Shown here one piece after another: positions 44,760-52,385 of a stretch of 64,000 nucleotides of DNA. The stretch comes from Pseudomonas jinjuensis (lineage in GTDB: Bacteria; Pseudomonadota; Gammaproteobacteria; Pseudomonadales; Pseudomonadaceae). The stretch spans positions 483,604 through 547,603 of the forward strand of contig NZ_FNIJ01000001.1 of assembly GCF_900103845.1 (NCBI RefSeq), written 5' to 3'. The notes beneath the pieces were generated by a model, which was not told the origin of the DNA, did not search any database, and worked only from the letters and a program-made list of their open reading frames with translations. The number at the start of each line of letters is the position of its first letter. Within the stretch, counting starts at the first letter, position 1. The translations under genes and the position numbers were made by a program.

Positions 44760-45904
44760 CGTTGAGTCTCCCGACCGTCGATGGCGGTCACCAGGGTTCC
44801 ATCCTTCAGGCCTTCGCGGTCCTGGCCGACGATCACCCTGTCGCCGCTGTCCAGGCCCGCGGTGACTTCGCTCCAGCGCCAGTTGCTCAGGCCGATCTCG
44901 ACCGTCTGTTCGCTCAGGTGGCCGCTGGGGTCGAGGCGCAGCACGCGGCCGTCGTCGAACACGCTTTCGGTGGGCACGCGCAGGGTGCGCGGCCGCTGTT
45001 GCAGGAGGATCTCCACGTCGGCGCTGTAGCCGGTGAGCAGGATCACGTCCCCCGGCACCCGGGCGAAACGGACCTCGACGTCGACGGTGCGCGCCTGCTT
45101 CTCCAGTTCGCGGACGAAGGGCGCGATGCGCCGGACCTCGCCCTCAAAGACGCGCTCGCCGAGGGCGTCCAGGGTGATCCGCACCGGCATGCCGGGACGC
45201 ACGCGGGCGGCGTCCACCTCGTCGATCGGCGCCTCGACGTACAGGCACTGGTCGTCGATCAGGTCCACCGCCGGTGGCGTCGGTATGCCCGGCGGCGAGG
45301 GGGTGACCACTTCGCCCGGTTCGCCGTTGATTTCCGCCACCACTCCGGCGAAGGGCGCGCGGAGGGTGGCCTGGTCGAGCAGGGAAAGCTGCAGGTCGAG
45401 GCTGGCCTCGGCTTCGCGGATGAGCGCTGCCGAACCTTCGCACTGCAGGCGCGACAGGCTGGCGCGGGTGGCGCTCTGGTCGAGCAGGTCCACGGAGGCC
45501 AGCTTGCGCTCGGCGAGGTGCTGCAGCCGCTGCAGGTCGCGGCCGTCGCGCTGGGCCTGCCGGCAGCTCTGCTCGCGGCGGTTGCGCTGGCCGTCGAGCC
45601 GCGCCTGCGCCTCGTCGGCGCGGGCCTGGAGGTCGTCCTGGCGCAGGCGCATCAGCACGTCGCCGGCCTTCACCCGCTGTCCCGCCTGGATCGGCAGGTC
45701 GCTGACCTGGCCGCCGATCTTGAAGGAAAGACGCGAACGCCGGCAGGCCTTCACAGTTCCGGCGCGGGTATTGGCGACCAGGGTTTCCACCGGCCCGCTG
45801 CCGACTTCGGCGACTCGTACGGGGACAGGGTCCGGACGGGCCCAGAGGCCCATCATGCCAGCTGCGAGAGCGAAAATAGGAACCGCTATCAATAACTTGC
45901 GCAT
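44756..45904 (-). CDS. MacA-like periplasmic adaptor of the ABC exporter
   Basis: HlyD-family membrane-fusion protein of 382 residues. It has an N-terminal signal anchor (LLIAVPIFALAAGMMGLWAR), a lipoyl half (LSFKIGGQVSDLPIQAGQRV), a helical hairpin at about 90-180, the second lipoyl half (LRAPFAGVVAEINGEPGEVV) and a beta-barrel domain. The ATG at 45904 has GGAGG 8 bp upstream; the ATG 15 bp earlier has none. No outer-membrane channel gene is present, so a TolC-type partner must be elsewhere. Confidence 0.88.
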
Positions 45905-46145
45905 GCTGGCGGCCTCCATTGCCAGTAATTTGACTGAGTCTAGGACAGGCCGGAGTGCTGTTTCGCCAGGGTAACGGCCGGTGGCGGAAGGACGAACGTC
46001 CAGGACCGCGCGGCGAAGCTTTCAAATCAAGCAGTTGGCAGGGAGGGGAAGGGAGGCGGGTGTAACGCGGGCGAATCGAATATCCGACGAATGGGTACGC
46101 AGGAATTCGGTTAGTCAGGAAATTGACAGTTGCGTCGATTTTCCA

Positions 46146-46178
46146 GCTTCGCCTTTCCCGGAGCGGGAAAGGCGAAGC
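46146..46178 (-). terminator. Stable hairpin after the symporter gene
   Basis: 15-bp perfect stem (GCTTCGCCTTTCCCG and complement) with a 3-nt loop, 11 bp after the stop of the symporter gene. The T-run is weak, so it may act as a 3'-end stabiliser as well as a terminator. Confidence 0.65.
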
Positions 46179-46189
46179 CGGCGGGACGG

Positions 46190-47644
46190 TTACGCGGCTG
46201 CCGCTTCGGCGGTCAGCTTGTCGCGGCTCTGGCCGGCCGAGCGCATCATCTGCGGCAGCAGCGAGCCGGCGATCATGCCTAGGGCGCTGAACAGCAGGCC
46301 GGCCAGTTGCGGCGGCCAGAAGGCGTCCTCGCTGTAGCTGTATTCCAGCGACAGCCAGGAAATCATGCCGAAGGCCATCGCCAGCATGGCGCCCTGGGTG
46401 GTGGCGCGCTTCCAGAACAGGCCGAAGAACAGCGGCACCACGGCGGCGACCAGGGTCACCTTGTAGGCGTTGCCGACCATCTCGTAGATGCTTGCATCCG
46501 AGAACAGCGCGAAGGTGCAGGTGGCGATGGCGCAGACCACGATGGTGATGCGCATGGCCAGGAGGAACTGCTTGTCGTCCATGTCCGGCAGGAAGCGCTT
46601 GAGCACGTTCTCGGTGAAGGTCACCGACGGCGCCAGCAGGGTGCCGGAAGCGGTGGACATGATCGCCGAGAGCAGGGCGCCGAAGAACATGATCTGGGCG
46701 AACAGCGGGGTGCGCTCCATGATCAGGTGCGGCAGGATCATCTGCGCGTCCTCGGCCAGCCAGCGCTTGACCATCTCCGGGTCGATCATCGAGGCGGCGT
46801 AGGTGAGGAAGATCGGCAGCATGCAGAAGCTCAGGTAGAAGCAGGCGCCGGCCATGGAGGCGCGGGCGGCGATGTTCTCGGTCTTCGCCGACATCACCCG
46901 GGCGTACACGTCCTGCTGCGGGATGGAGCCGAACATCATGGTCACCGCGGCGCCGATGAAGGCGACGATGTCCTTCGGCTCGAAGCTGTGCATGAAGCTG
47001 AACTTGCCTTCGCTGGCGGCATGGCTGATGACCGCCTCGGGGCCGCCGGCCATGTCGCCGATCAGCCAGGTCAGGTAGACCAGGCCGGCGACGATGATGA
47101 GCATCTGCATGAAGTCGGTCAGCGCCACCGACCACATGCCGCCGAACAGGGTGTAGAGCAGGACGATCACGGTGCCGATCAGCATGCCCTGGGTGGTGCT
47201 GATGGCGCCGTCGGAAAGCACGTTGAACACCACGCCGAGCGCGGTGAGCTGGGCGGCGATCCAGCCGAGGTAGGAAAGGATGATCACGATGCTGGTGATC
47301 ATCTCCACGTTCGCGCCGTAGCGCTTGCGGAAGAAGTCGCCGATGGTCAGCAGGTTCATGCGGTACAGCGGGCGGGCGAACACCAGGCCCACCAGCATCA
47401 GGCAGCCGAAGGAGCCGAACGGGTCCTCGATGATCCCGGCGAAGCCTTCTTCGATGAAGGTGGCGGGAATCCCCAGCACGGCTTCGGAACCGAACCAGGT
47501 GGCGAACACCATCGCCGCGACCAGGGGGAAGGACATGCTGCGGCCGCCGGCCGCGAAATCCTTGGAATTGTGCACACGCGTGGAGGCGTAGAAGCCGACA
47601 CCGACGGTGACCAGCAGGTATACCGCTACAAACCAGATCAGCAT
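46190..47644 (-). CDS. Sodium:solute symporter (SSS family)
   Basis: Sodium-coupled importer of 484 residues with about 13 membrane helices. SSS motifs: FAAGGRSMSFPLVAAMVFAT, WFGSEAVLGIPATFIEEG, the GGMWSVALTDFMQMLIIVAG signature, and AIMSTASGTLLAPSVTFTEN with the Na-binding serine/threonine region. The substrate is not known. Its place beside the amine-oxidation genes suggests an amine or carboxylate product. An 884-bp repeat-rich region separates it from the aldehyde dehydrogenase gene. Confidence 0.88.
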   Translation of the reverse strand: MLIWFVAVYLLVTVGVGFYASTRVHNSKDFAAGGRSMSFPLVAAMVFATWFGSEAVLGIPATFIEEGFAGIIEDPFGSFGCLMLVGLVFARPLYRMNLLTIGDFFRKRYGANVEMITSIVIILSYLGWIAAQLTALGVVFNVLSDGAISTTQGMLIGTVIVLLYTLFGGMWSVALTDFMQMLIIVAGLVYLTWLIGDMAGGPEAVISHAASEGKFSFMHSFEPKDIVAFIGAAVTMMFGSIPQQDVYARVMSAKTENIAARASMAGACFYLSFCMLPIFLTYAASMIDPEMVKRWLAEDAQMILPHLIMERTPLFAQIMFFGALLSAIMSTASGTLLAPSVTFTENVLKRFLPDMDDKQFLLAMRITIVVCAIATCTFALFSDASIYEMVGNAYKVTLVAAVVPLFFGLFWKRATTQGAMLAMAFGMISWLSLEYSYSEDAFWPPQLAGLLFSALGMIAGSLLPQMMRSAGQSRDKLTAEAAAA

Positions 47645-48030
47645 TTGTACTTTCCGTAGGCTCGTCCGACACCGCTCCGCCGAGCGTGGCTCGGGCAGGG
47701 GGCGCCGCGACTACTGAGTTGTTTTTGTTGGTGTGTCGCAAGCGGGACGGCGGGTGTGCGCTGGCATGCCAGCACGCGGGAAAGCGTAACCACTTACTAC
47801 AACGAGCCGGGAGTTTGCCAAAGACGTCAAATATGTCAAACGAATTACGGCAGGGATGAGCAAAAAAACGGACGGGCGCGTTCTGTGAATTTTCGTAAAT
47901 GGCTGATTTCTGGTGTGTGAAGGGCGGTATGTGGTCGATTCGGTAAGTTATTTTTTACAGATGGTGTTTATTAAACAGAACGGATTGCCGTTCGTCGGGA
48001 TACGAGGGGCGGGGAGCGATGCGGTGCTCC

Positions 48031-48075
48031 TTTGTAGGAGCGCACCTGGCGCGACGGGTCGCGGGCATGGCCCGC
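48031..48075. repeat. REP-element pair upstream of the tandem duplication
   Basis: GTAGGAGCGCACCTGGCGCG followed by the inverted GCGGGCATGGCCCGCTCCTA. Otherwise 47645-48030 shows no gene, only an A/T-rich stretch at about 47820-47990, which may hold the symporter promoter. Confidence 0.7.
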
Positions 48076-48093
48076 TCCTACAGGATTTCCCCT

Positions 48094-48429
48094 GCGTTCG
48101 CAGACATGGCCCGGTTGACAGCGGACCTGTAGGAGCCAGCTTGCTGGCGATCCGGTTTTCCTTCAGCGCCGGCGTGGCCGGATAGTGCTTTTTGTAGGAG
48201 TGGGCCATGCCCACGACCGACCGCGATGTCGCGGGCATGGCCCGCTCCTACAGGTTTATCGGACCCCCGCGTTCGCAGACATGGCCCGGTTGACAGCGGA
48301 CCTGTAGGAGCCAGCTTGCTGGCGATCCGGTTTTCCTTCAGTGCCGGAGTGGCCGGATAGTGCTTTTTGTAGGAGTGGGCCATGCCCACGACCGACCGCG
48401 ATGTCGCGGGCATGGCCCGCTCCTATAGG
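48094..48429. repeat. Tandem 161-bp duplication built from REP elements
   Basis: A 161-bp segment at 48094-48254 is repeated at 48269-48429 (175-bp period) with only three differences seen. Each unit contains a CCAGCTTGCTGG REP, a GTAGGAGTGGGCCATGCCC REP and an inverted GGGCATGGCCCGCTCCTA REP. The near identity points to a recent duplication. Confidence 0.9.
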
Positions 48430-48467
48430 GGCGGTGTGGCGGGAATCGTGCTTTCACGTCCTCCAAA

Positions 48468-48500
48468 CAAAAAATCCCCCGCCGCTCCCACGGCAGGGGG
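48468..48500 (-). terminator. Intrinsic terminator after the aldehyde dehydrogenase gene
   Basis: On the minus strand a CCCCCTGCCG stem pairs with CGGCGGGGG and is followed by ATTTTTTG. Located 29-60 bp after the stop. Confidence 0.9.
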
Positions 48501-48528
48501 TGCCACTTGGGCCAGGGGATATCTCTGG

Positions 48529-50022
48529 TCAGAGCCTGATCAGCACCGACTTCAGCTCGGTGTAGTGCTCGATCGCCGCCGCGCCCATCTCGCGGCCGAG
48601 GCCGGAGAGTTTGTAGCCGCCGAAGGGCAGGGCCGGGTCGAGGGCGCTGTGGCAGTTGACCCAGACCGAGCCGGACTTGATCCGCGGGATCATCCGGTGC
48701 ACCGCCGCGAGGTCGTTGGACCAGATGCTCGCGCCGAGGCCATAGGGGCTGTCGTTGGCCATGCGCACGGCGTCGTCGATGTCGTCGAAGGGCAGCGCCA
48801 CCAGCACCGGGCCGAAGATCTCCTCCTGCACCAGCGGGTTCTGCTGGTCGACGTCGACGATCACCGTCGGCCGGACGAAATAGCCCGGGCCGAACTGCTC
48901 GCCGCCGCAGGCGATGGTGGCGCCTTTCTCGCGGCCCAGTTCGATGTAGTCGAACACGCGCTTCTGCTGCTTTGCCGAGATCAGCGGACCCATGTCGATG
49001 CTCGGGTCGAGGCCGTTGCCGAGCTTCATGCCGTTGGCGATGCCGGCGATGTCCGCCACCACGTTGTCGAAGTGCTTGCGCTGCACGTACAGGCGCGAGC
49101 CGGCGCAGCACACCTGGCCCTGGTTGAAGAAGATCGCCTGGGCGGCGCCGGCGGCGGCGACGTTCAGGTCGGCGTCGGCCATCACGATGGTCGGTGACTT
49201 GCCGCCCAGTTCCAGGGTCACGCGGGTCATGGAGTCCATCGCCGCCTTGCCGATTTCCTTGCCGACGGCGGTGGAGCCGGTGAAGGTCAGCTTGTCCACC
49301 AGCGGGTGGTGGGAGAGGGCGGAGCCGGCGGTGATGCCGGTGCCGGTGACGACGTTGAACACGCCGGCCGGGTAGCCGGCCTCCAGCACCAGTTCGGCGA
49401 GTTTCAGCGCGGTCAGCGGGGTTTCGTCGGCCGGCTTGAGCACCACGCTGCAGCCGGTGGCCAGCGCCGGGCCGAGTTTCCAGCAGGCCAGCAGCAGCGG
49501 GAAGTTCCAGGCGACGATGGCGCCGACCACGCCCACCGCCTCGCGGCGGATGAAGCTGTGGAAGTCGCCGTCCGGCATCAGCGGCAGCGATACGTCGGTG
49601 GTGGTGCCTTCGATCTTGGTCGCCCAGCCGGCCATGTAGCGCAGGAAGTCGATGCCCAGCTGGACGTCCATCACCCGCGCCACGGCGGCGCTCTTGCCGT
49701 TGTTCAGGCACTCCAGTTCGGCCAGCAGGTCGGCGTCGCGTTCCATGAGGTCGGCCAGCTTCCACAGCAGGTTCTGCCGTTCGCGCGGGCGGGTGCGGCT
49801 CCAGGCGGAGTCGTCGAAGGCCTGGCGGGCGGCCTTTACCGCGCGGTCGACGTCGGCGGGGGTGGCGGCGGGAACCTGGCAGAGCAGTTCGCCGGTGGCG
49901 GGGTTGCGCAGGTCCATCAGCGCGCCGTCGCTGGAGGACGTCCATTCGGCGCCGATCAGCATTTTCGGGGCACGCTGCAGGAAGGCGCGGGATTCGGGCT
50001 TGATGGGCAGTGAAGCGAGCAT
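48529..50022 (-). CDS. peaE: NAD-dependent aldehyde dehydrogenase, probable phenylacetaldehyde dehydrogenase (PeaE/FeaB type)
   Basis: 497-residue aldehyde dehydrogenase: VAWNFPLLLACWKLGPALAT, FTGSTAVGKEIGKAAMDSM, catalytic Glu in LELGGKSPTIVM, catalytic Cys in NQGQVCCAGSRLYV, and C-terminal LPFGGYKLSGLGREMG. It resembles the phenylacetaldehyde dehydrogenase group and lies in the same gene region as the quinohemoprotein amine dehydrogenase, as PeaE does in P. putida. It would oxidise the aldehyde made from the amine. A strong sigma-54-type promoter lies 37 bp upstream of the ATG. Broader aldehyde use is possible. Confidence 0.82.
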   Translation of the reverse strand: MLASLPIKPESRAFLQRAPKMLIGAEWTSSSDGALMDLRNPATGELLCQVPAATPADVDRAVKAARQAFDDSAWSRTRPRERQNLLWKLADLMERDADLLAELECLNNGKSAAVARVMDVQLGIDFLRYMAGWATKIEGTTTDVSLPLMPDGDFHSFIRREAVGVVGAIVAWNFPLLLACWKLGPALATGCSVVLKPADETPLTALKLAELVLEAGYPAGVFNVVTGTGITAGSALSHHPLVDKLTFTGSTAVGKEIGKAAMDSMTRVTLELGGKSPTIVMADADLNVAAAGAAQAIFFNQGQVCCAGSRLYVQRKHFDNVVADIAGIANGMKLGNGLDPSIDMGPLISAKQQKRVFDYIELGREKGATIACGGEQFGPGYFVRPTVIVDVDQQNPLVQEEIFGPVLVALPFDDIDDAVRMANDSPYGLGASIWSNDLAAVHRMIPRIKSGSVWVNCHSALDPALPFGGYKLSGLGREMGAAAIEHYTELKSVLIRL

Positions 50023-50058
50023 CTCGAATGCCTCTTGTTGAGTTGTCCGAGCAGCTAT

Positions 50059-50074
50059 CGCAACCGTTGTGCCA
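50059..50074 (-). promoter_or_regulatory. Sigma-54 type -24/-12 promoter of the aldehyde dehydrogenase gene
   Basis: Minus-strand sequence TGGCACAACGGTTGCG has GG and GC at the required 10-bp spacing and the full TGGCAC and TTGC half-sites. It lies 37 bp before the start codon. Confidence 0.8.
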
Positions 50075-50170
50075 ATCAGATCAAGTTATTGATTTATATT
50101 GGTTTATCACGGAATGGAGGGAGGCCGGAGGAGGACGGTTGTCGCAGTTTGCGACAGGCTTGAGACGTTC

Positions 50171-50204
50171 AAAAGGAACAGCCCGGGGGTAACCCGGGCT
50201 GTTC
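50171..50204 (-). terminator. Intrinsic terminator after the MHS transporter gene
   Basis: 12-bp perfect stem GAACAGCCCGGG/CCCGGGCTGTTC with GGTAA loop. Read on the minus strand it is followed by CTTTTG. Confidence 0.88.
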
Positions 50205-50232
50205 GGTTGCGCGCGGCAAGGCGGTGTCCGGC

Positions 50233-51912
50233 CTACGCCTGATGGTGGATTTCCCGATCCTTGGTCTCCGGCAGGAACAGCGTGCCGAGGATCGCCGTCA
50301 TCACCGCGACCACGATGGGGTACCAGAGGCCGTAGTAGATGTTGCCGGTGGCGGCCACCATGGCGAAGGCCACGGTCGGCAGGAAGCCGCCGAACCAGCC
50401 GTTGCCGATGTGGTACGGCAGCGACATCGAGGTGTAGCGGATGCGCGCCGGGAACAGCTCGACCAGCCAGGCGGCGATGGGGCCGTAGACCATGGTCACG
50501 TAGATCACCAGGATGGTCAGCAGCAACAGCACGGCGATGTAGTTGGTCTTGGCCGGGTCGGCCTTCTCCGGATAACCGGCCTCCTTCAGGGCGGCGCTCA
50601 TCTCGGCGGTGAAGGCTTCGGACTGGACCTTGAAGTCCGCGGCCGCCATGCCGGTGCCTTCGAAGCCCTGGATCACCCTGTCGCCGATTTTGATCTGGGC
50701 GACGGCGCCCGTTTCGGCCTTCTCGTTCTCGTAGGGGATCGCCTTCTTCGCCAGCAGGCTCTTGGCGATGTCGCATGAGCTGGTGAATCTGGCCTTGCCC
50801 ACCGGGTCGAACTGGAAGGCGCAGCGGGCCGGATCGGCGACCACGGTCACCGGGTTCTTCTCCTGGGCGGCGAATACGTCCGGGTTACCGTACTGGGTCA
50901 GCGCATGGAAGATCGGGAAGTAGGTCAGCGCCGCCAGGATGCAGCCGGCCATGACGATCTTCTTGCGGCCGATGCGGTCCGACAGGCTGCCGAAGAAGAT
51001 GAAGAACGGTGTGCCGAGCAGCAGCGAACCGGCGATCAGCAGGTTGGCCGTCTGCGCCTCGATCTTCAGCGTCTGCAGCAGGAAGAACAGCGCGTAGAAC
51101 TGCCCGGTGTACCAGACCACCGCCTGGCCGGCGGTGCCGCCGAGCAGCGACATGATCACCACCTTGAGGTTGTCCCAGCGCGCGAAGGACTCGGTCAGCG
51201 GCGCCTTGGATTGCTTGCCCTCGGCCTTCATGCGGCGGAACACCGGCGACTCGCTGAGTTGCAGGCGGATGTACACCGAGATCGCCAGCAGCAGCACCGA
51301 GAGCAGGAACGGAATCCGCCAGCCCCAGGCCTCGAAGGCTTCGGTGCCCAGCGCGGAGCGGCAGGCCAGGATCACCAGCAGCGACATGAACAGGCCGAGG
51401 GTCGCGGTGGTCTGGATCCACGAGGTGAAGAAGCCGCGCCTGCCCTTGGGCGCATGTTCCGCGACGTAGGTCGCCGCGCCGCCGTACTCGCCGCCGAGCG
51501 CCAGGCCCTGCAGCAGGCGCAGGCTGATCAGGATGATCGGCGCCGCCACCCCGATGCTGGCGTAGCCGGGCAGCAGGCCGACCACCGCGGTGGACACGCC
51601 CATGATGATGATAGTGATGAGGAAGGTGTACTTGCGGCCGATCATGTCGCCGAGCCGGCCGAACACGATGGCGCCGAACGGCCGCACGGCGAAGCCCGCG
51701 GCGAAGGCGAGCAGGGCGAAGATGAAGGAAGTGGTCTCGTTGACGCCGGCGAAGAAGTGCTTCGCGATGATCGCGGCGAGCGAGCCGTAGAGATAGAAGT
51801 CATACCATTCGAAGACCGTGCCCAGGGAGGAGGCGAAGATCACCTTGCGCTCTTCCCTGGTGATCCCGCGGTTGGGGGCCGTGCCCTCGTTCAAGCTGTC
51901 GAGTTCCGCCAT
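50233..51912 (-). CDS. MFS transporter, metabolite:H+ symporter (MHS/ProP-like) family
   Basis: 559-residue major-facilitator protein. The MHS hallmarks are FEWYDFYLYGSLAAIIAKHF near the N-terminus and GRLGDMIGRKYTFLITIIIM between helices 2 and 3. An insert of about 100 residues between helices in the second half (about 345-455, with two Cys) makes it longer than the ~440-residue core. The ATG at 51912 has GGAGAAG upstream. The likely cargo is a dicarboxylate, aromatic acid or amine-derived acid. This is inferred from the neighbouring amine-oxidation genes. Confidence 0.86.
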   Translation of the reverse strand: MAELDSLNEGTAPNRGITREERKVIFASSLGTVFEWYDFYLYGSLAAIIAKHFFAGVNETTSFIFALLAFAAGFAVRPFGAIVFGRLGDMIGRKYTFLITIIIMGVSTAVVGLLPGYASIGVAAPIILISLRLLQGLALGGEYGGAATYVAEHAPKGRRGFFTSWIQTTATLGLFMSLLVILACRSALGTEAFEAWGWRIPFLLSVLLLAISVYIRLQLSESPVFRRMKAEGKQSKAPLTESFARWDNLKVVIMSLLGGTAGQAVVWYTGQFYALFFLLQTLKIEAQTANLLIAGSLLLGTPFFIFFGSLSDRIGRKKIVMAGCILAALTYFPIFHALTQYGNPDVFAAQEKNPVTVVADPARCAFQFDPVGKARFTSSCDIAKSLLAKKAIPYENEKAETGAVAQIKIGDRVIQGFEGTGMAAADFKVQSEAFTAEMSAALKEAGYPEKADPAKTNYIAVLLLLTILVIYVTMVYGPIAAWLVELFPARIRYTSMSLPYHIGNGWFGGFLPTVAFAMVAATGNIYYGLWYPIVVAVMTAILGTLFLPETKDREIHHQA

Positions 51913-52063
51913 CTGTCTTCTCCGTCTTGTTGTTTTGATAGGCCGGAGCACGCAGAAACACCTTCACACCCGGCCCGTGAACGAATTTCGACTACGGATT
52001 TCGGTAAGCGTGAGACCAGGTGGAAAGTTCATGCGTTCCACCTGAATTGCAGATGAGCCCACC

Positions 52064-52109
52064 AGGGTCTGTTGACGTTTTGTTCCGGAACGAAACGTCA
52101 ACAGACCCT
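52064..52109. repeat. 17-bp perfect inverted repeat with nested dyad
   Basis: Arms AGGGTCTGTTGACGTTT and its exact complement flank a 12-bp centre that contains GTTCCGGAAC. It lies in the 473-bp gap between the divergent MFS and ccmF-like genes. It could be a small mobile-element remnant or a bidirectional terminator/insulator. No open reading frame is associated with it. Confidence 0.75.
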
Positions 52110-52308
52110 GAAGGCCAGGAGAAGAATAAACGCGCTTTCGTAGATATCCACTTGCCAGCATGATTTTGCCGGATGGCTGAAGTTCGCCGCCGTTTCGCTT
52201 GCGGGCCGTTTCAAACTGTCACGGTTGTCGCGAAATGAAACGCCCGTGGGGCATGCGGAAATCCTGGCGAATCGGACAACAGGTTGATGCAAAAGGCTTT
52301 CTTCGTGA

Positions 52309-52324
52309 TGGCACACAATATGTA
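52309..52324 (+). promoter_or_regulatory. Weak sigma-54-like site upstream of the ccmF-like gene
   Basis: TGGCACACAATATGTA keeps the -24 GG half but has GT instead of GC at -12. It shares its first 10 bases with the better site before qhpA. It lies 62 bp before the start codon. Confidence 0.35.
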
Positions 52325-52385
52325 GGGCCGGGAAGAACCGCTTTCGCCAGCGTCGGGCGAGAGGGGAACTTGTCCATGGAGGCCT

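Noticed and set aside
45144..47741. 865-codon minus-strand frame spanning the symporter and adaptor genes
   Set aside because: It is out of frame with both real genes and has an Arg/Pro/Gly-rich translation without a domain.
48078..48413. Minus-strand reading frames with internally repeated protein sequence
   Set aside because: The repetition comes from the duplicated REP block; this is non-coding repeat DNA, not a repeat protein.
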